Shown: in pieces, positions 24,576-33,094 of the stretch
Numbering within the stretch: the first letter of the stretch is position 1
Layout of the letters: every line of letters begins with the position of its first letter
Source of the DNA: Planctomycetota bacterium
Lineage (GTDB): Bacteria > Planctomycetota > Phycisphaerae > Phycisphaerales > Phycisphaeraceae
DNA: 35,728 bases
Direction: 5' to 3'
Assembly: GCA_024279275.1 (NCBI GenBank)
Contig: JAJRRS010000173.1
Coordinates: forward strand, 1-35,728
The notes under the pieces: model-generated
What the model saw: the letters and a program-made list of their open reading frames with translations, nothing else
What the model was told of the DNA's origin: nothing
Database searches by the model: none
Made by a program: the position numbers and the translations under genes

Positions 24576-25667
24576 ATGGCAGACGCACCTATTATTGAGA
24601 TCGAAGACCTGGCTGTGAGTTTTCCTGTGCCTGACGCGGCGGGGCGGGGGCGGCGGTTTAAGGCGGTGTGGGGTGTGAGCTTGTCGGTGTATCCGGCGCA
24701 GACGTTGGCAGTGGTGGGGGAGTCGGGGTCGGGGAAGAGTGTTAGCGCGATGTCGATATTGCAGTTGATTCCTACGCCGCCGGGGAAGTATGAGTCGGGG
24801 AAGATTTTTTGGCGAGGGGAAGAGGCCGATTCGTCGAGCGACAATGGTATCGATTTGTTGAAACTGAATGACAAGCAGATGCGTCGCATCCGTGGGAATC
24901 AGATCGCGATGATATTTCAGGAGCCGATGACGAGCCTGAATCCGGTTTATACGATTGGGGAGCAGATCACCGAGGCGGTGCTGCTGCATCAGAAGGTGGG
25001 TCGCCGCGAGGCGGACAGGATCGCGATCGATGCGTTGGACGATGTGGGGATTGCCGATGCGGCGTCACGATTGAAGGAATACCCGCACCAGTTGTCTGGG
25101 GGGATGCGTCAGCGTGTGATGATCGCGATGGCGTTGGCGTGTCAGCCTAAGTTGTTGTTGGCGGATGAGCCGACGACGGCGTTGGACGTGACGATCCAGG
25201 CTCAGATATTGGAGTTGCTGCGGACGTTGCAGAATCAAAAGCAGATGGCGGTGCTGTTGATCACGCACGACCTGGGTGTGGTTGCTGAGAATGCCGATAC
25301 GGTTGCGGTGATGTATGCGGGGCGGGTGTTGGAGTATGCGTCGGTGTTTGATGTGTTCCAGAGGCCGTTGCATCCGTACACGCGGGGGCTGCTCAAGTCG
25401 ATGCCGGTATTGGGGCGGCAGGTGGATCGTTTGCCGACGGTGATGGATGGTGCGACGATCCCGGAGGATTTCCCGGCTGGTTATAAGGTTTCGCCACACA
25501 CGTCGGAAGCGAATCCTGCGGGCGGTTACGGTGGTGCGGATGCTCGGCTGTACGAGGTTGAGCCGAACCACTGGGTTCTGTGTGCCTCGACGGCGGAGAA
25601 CAAGGATGCGAAGATCACGCACCCACGTTTGGCTTTTCGTCGGCCTGCTGGGGCGGTTAATGTATAG
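24576..25667 (+). CDS. oligopeptide-type ABC importer ATPase (OppD-like)
   Basis: A 363-aa ATPase driving the importer from the cytoplasmic side. Motifs: Walker A GESGSGKS (about residues 49-56), Q-loop [21 protein letters not shown], signature [16 protein letters not shown], Walker [21 protein letters not shown] and H-loop [27 protein letters not shown]. The C-terminal oligopeptide-transporter extension has [15 protein letters not shown]. Normal systems have a second ATPase (OppF); none follows here. This subunit may act as a homodimer or use a partner encoded elsewhere. It is the last gene of the operon. Confidence 0.95.
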   Translation: MADAPIIEIEDLAVSFPVPDAAGRGRRFKAVWGVSLSVYPAQTLAVVGESGSGKSVSAMSILQLIPTPPGKYESGKIFWRGEEADSSSDNGIDLLKLNDKQMRRIRGNQIAMIFQEPMTSLNPVYTIGEQITEAVLLHQKVGRREADRIAIDALDDVGIADAASRLKEYPHQLSGGMRQRVMIAMALACQPKLLLADEPTTALDVTIQAQILELLRTLQNQKQMAVLLITHDLGVVAENADTVAVMYAGRVLEYASVFDVFQRPLHPYTRGLLKSMPVLGRQVDRLPTVMDGATIPEDFPAGYKVSPHTSEANPAGGYGGADARLYEVEPNHWVLCASTAENKDAKITHPRLAFRRPAGAVNV

Positions 25668-25734
25668 ATTGAATTAGGTTTCTCTGTTGTGGCATTGATA
25701 GTCGCGATAGAACAACGACACGGTTCCAGGGAAT

Positions 25735-25760
25735 CCCCCGGCAAAGCCGGGGGCTGAGGG
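25735..25760 (+). repeat. CCCCCGGCAAAG hairpin repeat, copy 2 of 2
   Basis: A perfect 8-bp stem CCCCCGGC/GCCGGGGG with loop AAA, then CTGAGGG. It is the same unit as at 12307-12332. It sits 67 bp after the last ABC gene and could slow 3' decay, but no T-tract follows. Confidence 0.7.
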
Positions 25761-25768
25761 TAAAACTA

Positions 25769-25938
25769 ATACCAATCCCGAAAACTTCTCGTGCCTTTAA
25801 CTGTAGGTCGAGTTGGGGTTTCGGGGCATGGGTTGCTTAGCCTGGCCGCTTGCGGCCAGTACCGGTCGCAAGCGACCGGGCTAAACGGGGCTGCCATGTA
25901 CAGTTCGTAGACGCACGAGAACTAAATGAGATTGGTAT
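25769..25938 (+). mobile_element. ATACCAATCCC-type palindromic element, copy C
   Basis: A full-length 170-bp copy with ends ATACCAATCCC and GATTGGTAT (the right end has one change, GAGATT for GGGATT). The double-hairpin core is present. It is nearly identical to the reverse complement of copy A over the whole length, with a short deletion beside the core. Confidence 0.85.
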
Positions 25939-25980
25939 AAGATGTCTGCGACTCAAACAGAGTCTTGAAGCTGGATTAAA

Positions 25981-26009
25981 AAGGCCCACGTCCGATGGAC
26001 GTGGGCCTT
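25981..26009 (-). terminator. intrinsic terminator of surface protein gene
   Basis: A perfect 13-bp stem (AAGGCCCACGTCC / GGACGTGGGCCTT) with a three-base loop. Read on the minus strand it is followed by TTTTTAATCC, a good U-tract. It begins 26 bases after the stop of the large surface protein gene, and its symmetry means it could also stop plus-strand transcripts. Confidence 0.92.
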
Positions 26010-26034
26010 GTTAATACTCGAAATAGGTTTGTGT

Positions 26035-28512
26035 TTACACGATGTAGTCAACGTCAGCATCAATGAAGTCGATCTCTGAATCCGTCAGCAGTTCATTGCG
26101 CCGCTGATCGGTCAGGTCCTGGGTGTCGTTGGCGTGGAACCAGTCGAGTCCGCGCAGGCCCAGGAGGATATCGAAGGCGTTGTCATCGAAGACGGTTGTG
26201 TCGTTGAGGACGAAGCCGCCGTTGAGTCCGGTGCCGTTGGTGAGGTTGTCGATGCGGTCGGCGTAGGCGAGGTCGGAGCGCGTCCACTCGGCGAGGATGG
26301 CTCTGACGGCGGCGGGGTCGCGGTCTTGAGAGTAGACGCCGCTGACGAGGATGTCGTCGTCGTTGTACCCGATGACCAGGTCGCCGCCGAGGCCGCCGAC
26401 GAGGAAGTCTCTGCCGTTGCCGCCGGAGATCAGGTCGTACCCGTCGCCGCCGGAGATAAAGTCATCGCCCTGTCCGCCACGGATCCTGTCGTTGCCGTCG
26501 CCGCCGTAGAGTTCGGTGGGCAGGGTTCCGACGTTGTGACGGATCTTGATATGGTCGTTACCGCCTCGGCCGTCCGCGATGATGCGGTCGACCCCGGTGA
26601 TGTTGTCCTGGATGGTGACTGTGCCTGTATCCAGTTCGTGGACGATGACTTTGAGTGCACCGGCGAACTGGTTGGACTGGCGTACTCTGATGATGTCTCG
26701 GCCGTCGCTGCCGGCGATCTGGATGGTAGTCTGAGATGGGTCCAGGGGATCGGCTCCCACGATAATTACTTTTGTGGTCGTTGAGAGTGTCGCGGTGCCT
26801 GCGCCGCCGTCGTTATCGGTCACGGTGAAGGTGACATCGAAGGTGCCGGTGTTTTCTGTGGTGAAGGCCAACTGGTTGCTGGAGCCTGTCGCCACGACCA
26901 AACCGCCGGCGTCGGTGACGGTCCAGACGGTGGTGTGTGTATCGATGATGCCTGGGTCGGTGAAGCTGCTGGAGAAGTTCAAGGTGCTGCCGCGTAGAGC
27001 CTCGGTCGGGCCGACGATTGCGGCGACGTCGGGTGCGACGTTGTCGATGGTTGCGGTCAGTGTATCGCTGGTGACGCGTCCATCGCTGGCGGTGACTGTC
27101 AGTGTGACGTTGTACAGGCCGTTGTCGGCGTAGGTGTGGGTCTGGCCGAGTGTGGTGTTGGAGATGACGGTGCCGTCGCCGAAGTCCCAGTCGATGGTGA
27201 AGGTTGCTGGGGGAGCCTGGCCTGAGGCGAAGAAGATTTCCCTTGGGAACAGGTTAGAGAGCCTGCTGAGCCAGACGATGTTGTTGCCGGAGACCAAGGC
27301 CTGTGTGTTTTTCAGTGAGTCGTTGCTGATGTTGGTCAGGGTCTGGGTGTCGAGGTTGAACAGGAAGACATCGTTGTTGGTGGACCATGTTACGTTGGAG
27401 CCGGAGATATCCGGTTCGGTGAGGAAGTTTGAGGGAGCGGTGGTGAGCTTGGTGGTGATGCCTGTGTCGAGGTTGTGGTGAAAGACTTCGGCGTTGCCGT
27501 CCCAGACGATGTTAGCGCCTGAGACTTTGGGGACGACGTCAAACAAAGACGCGGAGCCGAGGTTGACGGCCGTGGGTGCTGTGCCTGTGCCGTCGAAGCC
27601 GCGTCCGTCGAAGACGAAGACGTCGGCGGTCGGTGAGGCTTGTGAGGGATCGGTCCCTGACCAGACGACGACGCCGGCGTCGATCTGATGGCCGTTGTCG
27701 GTGAAGGCGGTGTTAGAGGCGTTGGTGGTGATGCCTGTGGTCAGGTTGTGTATGAAGACATCGTTGAATCCGCCGGTGCCGGGTGCGAGCCAGATGATGT
27801 TATCACCGCTGATTTTGGGGTCGCGTTGATCGCCGTTTGCGCCGGTGCCGCTACCGATCGGGGCGACGACGACAGCGGTGGGTGTAGCTGCGGAGAGGTC
27901 CGCCATCATGACGGTGAAGAACGAGCCGGGGCGTTCGGTCCAGACAACGATGTCGCCATCGATCTCAGGGTTCGCCACGGGGACGTTGGATGGCGCGAGT
28001 GAGGTGGTGATCCCGGTGGTGATGTTGTAGACGTTGATGCCTCCGCCCGCCCAGACGATATTGTTGCCGGAGATGTGCGGGTCGCTCTCGAAGCTGGGAG
28101 TATTGCCGGTGATATTGATGACGTTGGGCGCGCCTAGTAAGTCGGTGGTGCCATCGAAGAAGAAGATTTCGCCGTTGCTTTCCCAGACGGCGCGGTTGCC
28201 GTCGATGTCTTGCTGCCGTTCGTCGTCGCTGGTGTTGGAGAGTTGCAGGACGTCGAAAGTGCCGGGTGTTCCGCCGCCGCCGGTGTCATCGAATGTGCCT
28301 GCGAACACGGCCTGTTGGCCCTCGTCAGCGGTCAGGTCCAGTCCCGCATCGACGATCAAGGTCGCGGACAGGAGCAGGCGGTCTTCGAGTGCTTCCATGC
28401 CGGGCGTCTTGTTCTGCGCTGCAACGATGCGCTCCTGTGCGGGGAATCGTCCTGCAAGGCGAGCGCCAATTGATCGACGTAAGCGTGAGAATCGTTCGTT
28501 GAGTGATAACAT
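26035..28512 (-). CDS. large secreted protein: LEPR-XLL-like motif, beta-propeller repeats, PKD, RTX
   Basis: An 825-aa extracellular protein. An N-terminal segment with MEALEDRLLLSA (residues 39-50) corresponds to the planctomycete LEPR-XLL motif near an unusual export signal. Residues about 95-435 hold eight repeats of about 40-50 aa, each with an I-S-G-x-x-I-V-W strand and often an N-L-x-T-G-I-T-T turn. They suggest an eight-bladed propeller. A PKD-type domain (DWDFGDGT, about 437-500) and a second Ig-like domain (to 580) follow. Next are calcium-binding RTX nonapeptides (GGDGNDRIRGGQGDDFISGGDG, about 665-720), with a conserved-looking acidic tail to 825. ATG at 28512 has GGAAGGA before it. 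The role is probably surface adhesion or matrix. Confidence 0.9.
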   Translation of the reverse strand: MLSLNERFSRLRRSIGARLAGRFPAQERIVAAQNKTPGMEALEDRLLLSATLIVDAGLDLTADEGQQAVFAGTFDDTGGGGTPGTFDVLQLSNTSDDERQQDIDGNRAVWESNGEIFFFDGTTDLLGAPNVINITGNTPSFESDPHISGNNIVWAGGGINVYNITTGITTSLAPSNVPVANPEIDGDIVVWTERPGSFFTVMMADLSAATPTAVVVAPIGSGTGANGDQRDPKISGDNIIWLAPGTGGFNDVFIHNLTTGITTNASNTAFTDNGHQIDAGVVVWSGTDPSQASPTADVFVFDGRGFDGTGTAPTAVNLGSASLFDVVPKVSGANIVWDGNAEVFHHNLDTGITTKLTTAPSNFLTEPDISGSNVTWSTNNDVFLFNLDTQTLTNISNDSLKNTQALVSGNNIVWLSRLSNLFPREIFFASGQAPPATFTIDWDFGDGTVISNTTLGQTHTYADNGLYNVTLTVTASDGRVTSDTLTATIDNVAPDVAAIVGPTEALRGSTLNFSSSFTDPGIIDTHTTVWTVTDAGGLVVATGSSNQLAFTTENTGTFDVTFTVTDNDGGAGTATLSTTTKVIIVGADPLDPSQTTIQIAGSDGRDIIRVRQSNQFAGALKVIVHELDTGTVTIQDNITGVDRIIADGRGGNDHIKIRHNVGTLPTELYGGDGNDRIRGGQGDDFISGGDGYDLISGGNGRDFLVGGLGGDLVIGYNDDDILVSGVYSQDRDPAAVRAILAEWTRSDLAYADRIDNLTNGTGLNGGFVLNDTTVFDDNAFDILLGLRGLDWFHANDTQDLTDQRRNELLTDSEIDFIDADVDYIV

Positions 28513-28587
28513 TGTTGATTCCTTCCCAAGGTAACTAGATAAGAAGTAAGAAGTGATCCCGGCATCCGTAACAGGTGGCATGGTCAT

Positions 28588-28616
28588 GTTATAGAGTTCT
28601 AACCGGTCGGATGCAA
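28588..28616 (-). promoter_or_regulatory. promoter of surface protein gene
   Basis: Minus-strand TTGCAT (28611-28616), a 17-bp spacer and TATAAC (28588-28593) make a good sigma-70-type promoter about 75 bp before the ATG at 28512. Confidence 0.65.
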
Positions 28617-28672
28617 GATAAATTCCTGATGAAAATATCTGAACCTCCCAATTTTATAGTGTGTGGATAAAA

Positions 28673-28705
28673 AACAACCCCACATTCATTGAATGTGGGG
28701 TTGTT
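28673..28705 (-). terminator. intrinsic terminator of catalase gene
   Basis: A 16-bp perfect inverted repeat (AACAACCCCACATTCA / TGAATGTGGGGTTGTT) around one base. On the minus strand it runs into TTTTTTATCC. It lies 35 bases after the catalase stop and separates that gene from the surface protein gene. Confidence 0.93.
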
Positions 28706-28739
28706 TAGGTGCGAGGGCATCGTTACGGGGAGAGGGGCG

Positions 28740-30245
28740 TTACTTTCCCGTCACGGCGTGCTGGAGCAGATCTTCTGGGATTTCGATGTTCATGGCTTTG
28801 GCGATTCGTTGGCCGTAGTCCGGGTCGGCGCGGAAGAAGTGGCATAGCTGGAGCATCTGCACTTCTTGCCTTGCCTGGCTAAGCACGCCGGCGATGGCGT
28901 TGGCGGTGCGGTTTTTTTCATCTTCGGGCATGAGCCGCCAGAGGTTGCCGGCCTGTGTGAAGTCGTCGTGGTTTTCGCGGGAGTTGTAGCGGTCGGCGAT
29001 GACCTGGCCGTCGTCGTCGGTGGCCAAGGGCATGGGGCATTCTTTGTAGGCGGGGTCGTCTTTGGGCGTGCCGTCGATCGTGTTGGGGAAGTAGTTGGGT
29101 TTTGAGCCGTAGTCGGCGGCGGTGGCCATGGAGCCGTCGCGGTGGTAGTTGGCGAGCGGGCACTTGGGTCGGTTGATCGGGAGTTGCTGGTAGTTAGTTC
29201 CGATGCGGTAGCGGTGGGCATCGGCGTAGCTCATGAGTCGGGCCTGGAGCATCTTGTCGGGGCTGGTTTCGATGCCGGGGACCAGTGAGGATGGGCTGAA
29301 CGAGGCCTGTTCGACCTCGGCGTGGTAGTTTTCGGGGTTGCGGTTTAATTCGAGTGTGCCGACCTCGATCAGCGGGAAGTCGGCGTGCGGCCAGACCTTG
29401 GTCAGGTCAAACGGGTTCCACTTAAAATCCTTGGCCTGCTGGTCGTTCATGACCTGGATGCAGAAACGCCATTGGGGGAAGTCGCCTTTTTCGATGCTGT
29501 TAAAGAGGTCGCGTTGGTGTGATTCACGATCCTTGCCGATCAACTCGGCGGACTCCGCATCGGTCATGCACTTGATGCCTTGCTTAGTCTTGAAGTGGAA
29601 CTTTACCCAGGTGCGTTCGTTTTTGTCGTTGATGAAGGAGTAGGTGTGGCTGCCGTAGCCGTTCATGTTGCGGAGTGTTTTGGGGAGGCCGCGGTCACTG
29701 AAGAGGATCGTGACCTGGTGCAGGGATTCGGGGCACTGGCTCCAGAAGTCCCACTGCATATCCATGTCGCGCATGTTTGTCTTCGGGTGGCGTTTCTGTG
29801 TGTGGATGAAGTGCGCGAACTTAACGGGGTCGCGTATGAAGAAGACGGGTGTGTTGTTGCCGACCATGTCCCAGTTGCCTTCTTGCGTGTAGAACTTCAG
29901 GGCGAAGCCCCGGACGTCGCGTTCGGCATCGGCGGCGCCTTTTTCCCCGGCAACAGTTGAGAATCGCAGGAACACGTCGGTCTTCTTGCCGATTTTATTG
30001 AGGAAGTCAGCCTTGGTGTATTTCGTGATGTCGTTTGTGACGGTGAACGTGCCGTGGGCGGCGACCCCCTTGGCGTGGACGACGCGCTCGGGGATGCGCT
30101 CACGGTTGAACTGCTGCATCTGTTCGAGCAGTTGCACGTCCTGAATCAGCAGCGGCCCGCGCGGACCGGCGGTCATCGAGTTCTGGAAGTCGCCGATGGG
30201 TCGGCCTTCGGCGGTGGTCAGTTTTGAGTTGGTGTCCTGTGCCAT
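28740..30245 (-). CDS. katA: monofunctional haem catalase, small-subunit (clade 3-like)
   Basis: Breaks hydrogen peroxide into water and oxygen. The 501-aa protein shows the whole family pattern. The distal His57 lies in ERVVHAKGVAAHGTF (most catalases have GAGAFG here). RFSTVAGEKGAADAERDVRGFALKFYT and the distal Asn in WDMVGNNTPVFFIRDP follow. The haem-ligand Tyr lies in RLMSYADAHRYRIGTNYQQLPIN. No signal peptide, so it is cytoplasmic. The ribosome site CAGGAGA is close to the ATG. It has its own promoter with an overlapping PerR/Fur-like operator (30304-30332) and its own terminator, so it is a single-gene unit induced by peroxide, as far as the operator can be trusted. Confidence 0.97.
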   Translation of the reverse strand: MAQDTNSKLTTAEGRPIGDFQNSMTAGPRGPLLIQDVQLLEQMQQFNRERIPERVVHAKGVAAHGTFTVTNDITKYTKADFLNKIGKKTDVFLRFSTVAGEKGAADAERDVRGFALKFYTQEGNWDMVGNNTPVFFIRDPVKFAHFIHTQKRHPKTNMRDMDMQWDFWSQCPESLHQVTILFSDRGLPKTLRNMNGYGSHTYSFINDKNERTWVKFHFKTKQGIKCMTDAESAELIGKDRESHQRDLFNSIEKGDFPQWRFCIQVMNDQQAKDFKWNPFDLTKVWPHADFPLIEVGTLELNRNPENYHAEVEQASFSPSSLVPGIETSPDKMLQARLMSYADAHRYRIGTNYQQLPINRPKCPLANYHRDGSMATAADYGSKPNYFPNTIDGTPKDDPAYKECPMPLATDDDGQVIADRYNSRENHDDFTQAGNLWRLMPEDEKNRTANAIAGVLSQARQEVQMLQLCHFFRADPDYGQRIAKAMNIEIPEDLLQHAVTGK

Positions 30246-30303
30246 CGTGAATCTCCTGATCCGGGTAAAGAAGTGGAGTTATTTGAATAAACTGATCGGC
30301 TCT

Positions 30304-30332
30304 AGATTAGAATAATTCTAAATAAATAGCAA
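30304..30332 (-). promoter_or_regulatory. katA promoter with overlapping PerR/Fur-like box
   Basis: Minus-strand TTGCTA (30327-30332), a 17-bp spacer and TAATCT (30304-30309) form a promoter. Lying over the spacer and -10 is TTAGAATAATTCTAA (30307-30321), a perfect 7-1-7 inverted repeat. It differs from the Bacillus PerR consensus TTATAATNATTATAA by two symmetric bases. Binding there would block RNA polymerase, the classical way catalase is held off until peroxide appears. Confidence 0.8.
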
Positions 30333-30395
30333 CCCTTAATCGGTGGGGTTGATGGTGGATTGGTTGCAGGGAACACAGATTTGGGGGATGCGGGT

Positions 30396-31451
30396 TTACG
30401 GGTTGGGGGTGAGTTGTGGCCAGGTGTGTCGGTTGCGTGCGATGTAGATGAGGGTGTCGCCGGTTTGTGGGCGGTGGTCCGCGAAGTCGGTGATGGAGTC
30501 GTTGTCTCGGTTGAACGCCAGCATGTTGACGTCGTGATCGAGCAGAGTTTTAGCGAGTTCGCGATAGGTGGTGGCGAGGGGATTGTCCGCGCGGGTGCTA
30601 TAGACGGTGGAGCCGCGTTGGTTGGAGGTGATGACTTCGATCATGAGTGAGACGCCTGGGTCGTGTGCTTCCTGGACGAGGAGGTTGCCGGCGATTTGGA
30701 GGCCGGGGACGATCGCATCGCAACGGACGGCCTCAAAGAGTGAGCGGTGGCGTTGGTCCAGGCACTCCGCGACGATCTGCAGATCGGGTTCGAGTTTGTC
30801 GATGACGCTGACCGCTGCGGCGACGAGTGCGTCGGAGTTGGCGTCGGAGTAGTCGCGGCTGAGTAGGATCGCCATGCGTGCGTCGTTGATGCGTGCGCGT
30901 TGGTAGGTGGAAGAGTCGTGTGTGGAGCCGCGTACAAAGATGATGTTGGGGTTGTGGAAGGGGAGTTCGTCGATGTTGTCTGCAACGATGACGATCTCGG
31001 GGGGTGTTCCTGCTTCGGCGTAGATTTCGTCGATGATCTGCCTGACGCGGGTTTCGCTGGGGAAGTTGACGATGAGGATGTGGTTTTTTGTCACGACACT
31101 GCCCAAACCTTTCTTTGCACGGGCCAATCGGTCTGCGGCGACATCGATCACCATGCCGAAGAAGATGCTGAATGCGGAGAGTCCAACGAGGACGATGAAG
31201 AAGACGGTGCTGATTCTGGCAGGGGTGGATTGCGCGTAGAAGTCGCCGTAGCCGATGGTTGTGATGGAGATCACGCTGTACCAGAGTGCGTCGCCGAAGC
31301 TCAGCGGGTCGTGGTAGGCCCGATCGAAGTGATAGAAGGCCCAGGCGTTACCCAGGACACACAAGATCAGCACGCTGGAGATCAGGGAGAAGCCGCTGGC
31401 GGGTCGGGCGCGCAGGCGTCGTGCGGCGCGTGTGAAGTTAAAGAGGATCAT
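30396..31451 (-). CDS. two-helix potassium channel with RCK/TrkA-N domain
   Basis: A 351-aa channel subunit. The first membrane helix is GFSLISSVLILCVLGNAWAFYHF, the pore loop has the K+ filter TTIGYGDF (about residues 66-73), and the second helix is ISTVFFIVLVGLSAFSIFFGMVID. The cytoplasmic part starts with NHILIVNFPSETRVRQIIDEI, a Rossmann-type RCK gate domain (VIVADNIDELPF), followed by a second subdomain (about 245-345). The nucleotide-binding GxGxxG is not intact (VNFPSE). The start overlaps the stop of the spermidine synthase-like gene by four bases (ATGA), so channel and synthase are translationally coupled. It probably passes K+ in tetramers, with gating by a cytoplasmic ligand. Confidence 0.93.
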   Translation of the reverse strand: MILFNFTRAARRLRARPASGFSLISSVLILCVLGNAWAFYHFDRAYHDPLSFGDALWYSVISITTIGYGDFYAQSTPARISTVFFIVLVGLSAFSIFFGMVIDVAADRLARAKKGLGSVVTKNHILIVNFPSETRVRQIIDEIYAEAGTPPEIVIVADNIDELPFHNPNIIFVRGSTHDSSTYQRARINDARMAILLSRDYSDANSDALVAAAVSVIDKLEPDLQIVAECLDQRHRSLFEAVRCDAIVPGLQIAGNLLVQEAHDPGVSLMIEVITSNQRGSTVYSTRADNPLATTYRELAKTLLDHDVNMLAFNRDNDSITDFADHRPQTGDTLIYIARNRHTWPQLTPNP

Positions 31452-33094
31452 CGGGCGTCCCCGACGGGGGTGCCGGCGGTTGTGTCGTTATTGGAGAGAG
31501 GCGCGTTGGGGTCGGGGCGTCCGCGAAGCAGGCCTTGGCGGTACTCGAGGTAGATGCCTGGCTCGAAGATCGAGTTGATGCGCGTTTGGTGGGGTTGTTG
31601 GTCGGGTGCAAACACCTGGGCGGCTGCCATGACTTGATTGTTCATGAAGCGTGCGTCGGGGAGGAAGTTGAATTGGCTTGGTGTGGAGTATTCGCGTGCG
31701 AGGTGGAAGCCCCAGATGCCGAAGGCGGGGACGTCGACGTGGTAGCTGAGTGTGTTGAAGCCTGCAGCGCGGATGGAATCTCGTATGGACCAGTAGGCTT
31801 CGGCGGTGTAGTAGGGGGAGGTGGCTTGTGTGACCAGCGTGCCGTTGGGGTTGAGGATCGCGCGGATCATTCGGTAGAACTCGACGCTGTAGAGCTTGGC
31901 GAGTGCTTCGTTGTGAGGATCGGGGAGGTCGATGATGACGCGGTCGAAGCGTTCGTTTGTTTTGCGGACATAGGTGAATGCGTCGTCGTTGACGACGGTG
32001 ACTTTGGGGTCGTCCAGGCTGTGTTGGTTTAGCTTGGTGAGTGGGGGGAACGATCTGGCGAGGTCGGTGATGGCGGGGTCGAGGTCGACGAGGATGATTT
32101 TTTGTACGGCGGCAAATCGTAGTACTTCGCGGATCGCCAGGCCGTCGCCGCCGCCGAGTATGAGTACGCTTGCGATATCGCCTGGTGCTGCGAGTACGGG
32201 GTGGACGAGAGCTTCGTGGTAGCGGTATTCGTCGTATTCGGCGAACTGGATGTGGCCGTCGAGGTAGAGGCGGTGTTCGCCGGTGGTGTCGTCGCGTGTG
32301 AGGACGATGCGTTGGTAGGGGGTTTGCTGGTGGGTGATGATGCGCCCGCCGTAGAGCTGGCTTTCGGAGTAGCGTGTGATCTGTGAGGAGAAGGCGAATG
32401 CGGCGAAGAGCAGGATGACAGCGGCGATACCTGCGCCGGTGAGGAGCCTTGGCCGAAGAATATGTTTGCGAAAGACGATGGCGGTGATGATGGCGACGAC
32501 GGCGTTGAGCAGGCCGATAGCAAAGGACGAGTGGAAGAGTCCCAGGTAGGGAAGCATCAGCAGGGGGAAGGCGAGCGATCCGATCAGTGCGCCGATGTAG
32601 TCCAGGCTCAGCGCATCCGCGACACCACGCCGGACCCCGCCGTGTTGTGCGAGGATGCGGACGACGATGGGGATCTCCAGGCCGATGAGTGATCCGATGA
32701 TGAGGATCAGTGTGTAGACGACGGGGGAGTAGAGCTTGCTGATGGGGAAGACGGCGAAGAGCGCGACGGAGGAAAGCCCGCCGATGATCGCGAGTGCGAC
32801 TTCGGCGAGGACGAAGGTGTCGATGAGGTTGCGTCGCAGGTGTTGGCTTAGGTAAGAGCCGATGCCCATAGCCGCCATGAACAGGCCGACGGTGACGGAA
32901 AATTGATAGACGGAGTTGCCGATGAGGTAGCTGGAGATGGTGGCGATCAGTAGCTCATAGACGATGCCGCAGAGCGCGATGATGAGGATCGCCACGCAGA
33001 CAACGGATAGCTGTGCCCGAGTAAAATCGAGGTCGGTGTCCTGAACGTCTGTCGTGATATTCGGCTCGGTTGGTTGGTTGGTGGTAGAGGTCAT
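31448..33094 (-). CDS. membrane-fused spermidine synthase-like aminopropyltransferase
   Basis: A 548-aa protein in two parts. Residues about 25-230 hold six to seven membrane helices (VVCVAILIIALCGIVYELLIATISSYLIG onward). The C-terminal part is a spermidine synthase fold with the AdoMet-derivative site VLILGGGDGLAIREVLRF (about 308), the ligand ILVDLDPAI, and IIDLPDPHNEALAKLYSVEFY, which carries the catalytic-type Asp in D-x-x-D-P. It would move aminopropyl groups from decarboxylated AdoMet, which the nearby speD gene product supplies. The acceptor in this membrane-fused subfamily is uncertain. It overlaps both the lipoprotein gene upstream and the K+ channel gene downstream by four bases. 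Confidence 0.9.
   Translation of the reverse strand: MTSTTNQPTEPNITTDVQDTDLDFTRAQLSVVCVAILIIALCGIVYELLIATISSYLIGNSVYQFSVTVGLFMAAMGIGSYLSQHLRRNLIDTFVLAEVALAIIGGLSSVALFAVFPISKLYSPVVYTLILIIGSLIGLEIPIVVRILAQHGGVRRGVADALSLDYIGALIGSLAFPLLMLPYLGLFHSSFAIGLLNAVVAIITAIVFRKHILRPRLLTGAGIAAVILLFAAFAFSSQITRYSESQLYGGRIITHQQTPYQRIVLTRDDTTGEHRLYLDGHIQFAEYDEYRYHEALVHPVLAAPGDIASVLILGGGDGLAIREVLRFAAVQKIILVDLDPAITDLARSFPPLTKLNQHSLDDPKVTVVNDDAFTYVRKTNERFDRVIIDLPDPHNEALAKLYSVEFYRMIRAILNPNGTLVTQATSPYYTAEAYWSIRDSIRAAGFNTLSYHVDVPAFGIWGFHLAREYSTPSQFNFLPDARFMNNQVMAAAQVFAPDQQPHQTRINSIFEPGIYLEYRQGLLRGRPDPNAPLSNNDTTAGTPVGDAR

Larger units (their letters stand above)
25668..26034. other. spacer between ABC operon and surface protein gene
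   Basis: Gene-free 367 bp between convergent genes. It contains the CCCCCGGC hairpin repeat (25735-25760), dispersed element copy C (25769-25938) and the terminator hairpin at 25981-26009. Nothing else is recognised. Confidence 0.6.

Noticed and set aside
28790-29221. Overlapping open frames inside the catalase and other high-GC genes
   Set aside because: They are antisense or out-of-frame shadows rich in Pro/Arg/Thr/Ser with no motif.
30330-30351. Terminator after the K+ channel gene (CAACCC/GGGTTG)
   Set aside because: The stem is only six base pairs and no U-tract follows on the minus strand; it also abuts the catalase -35 box.
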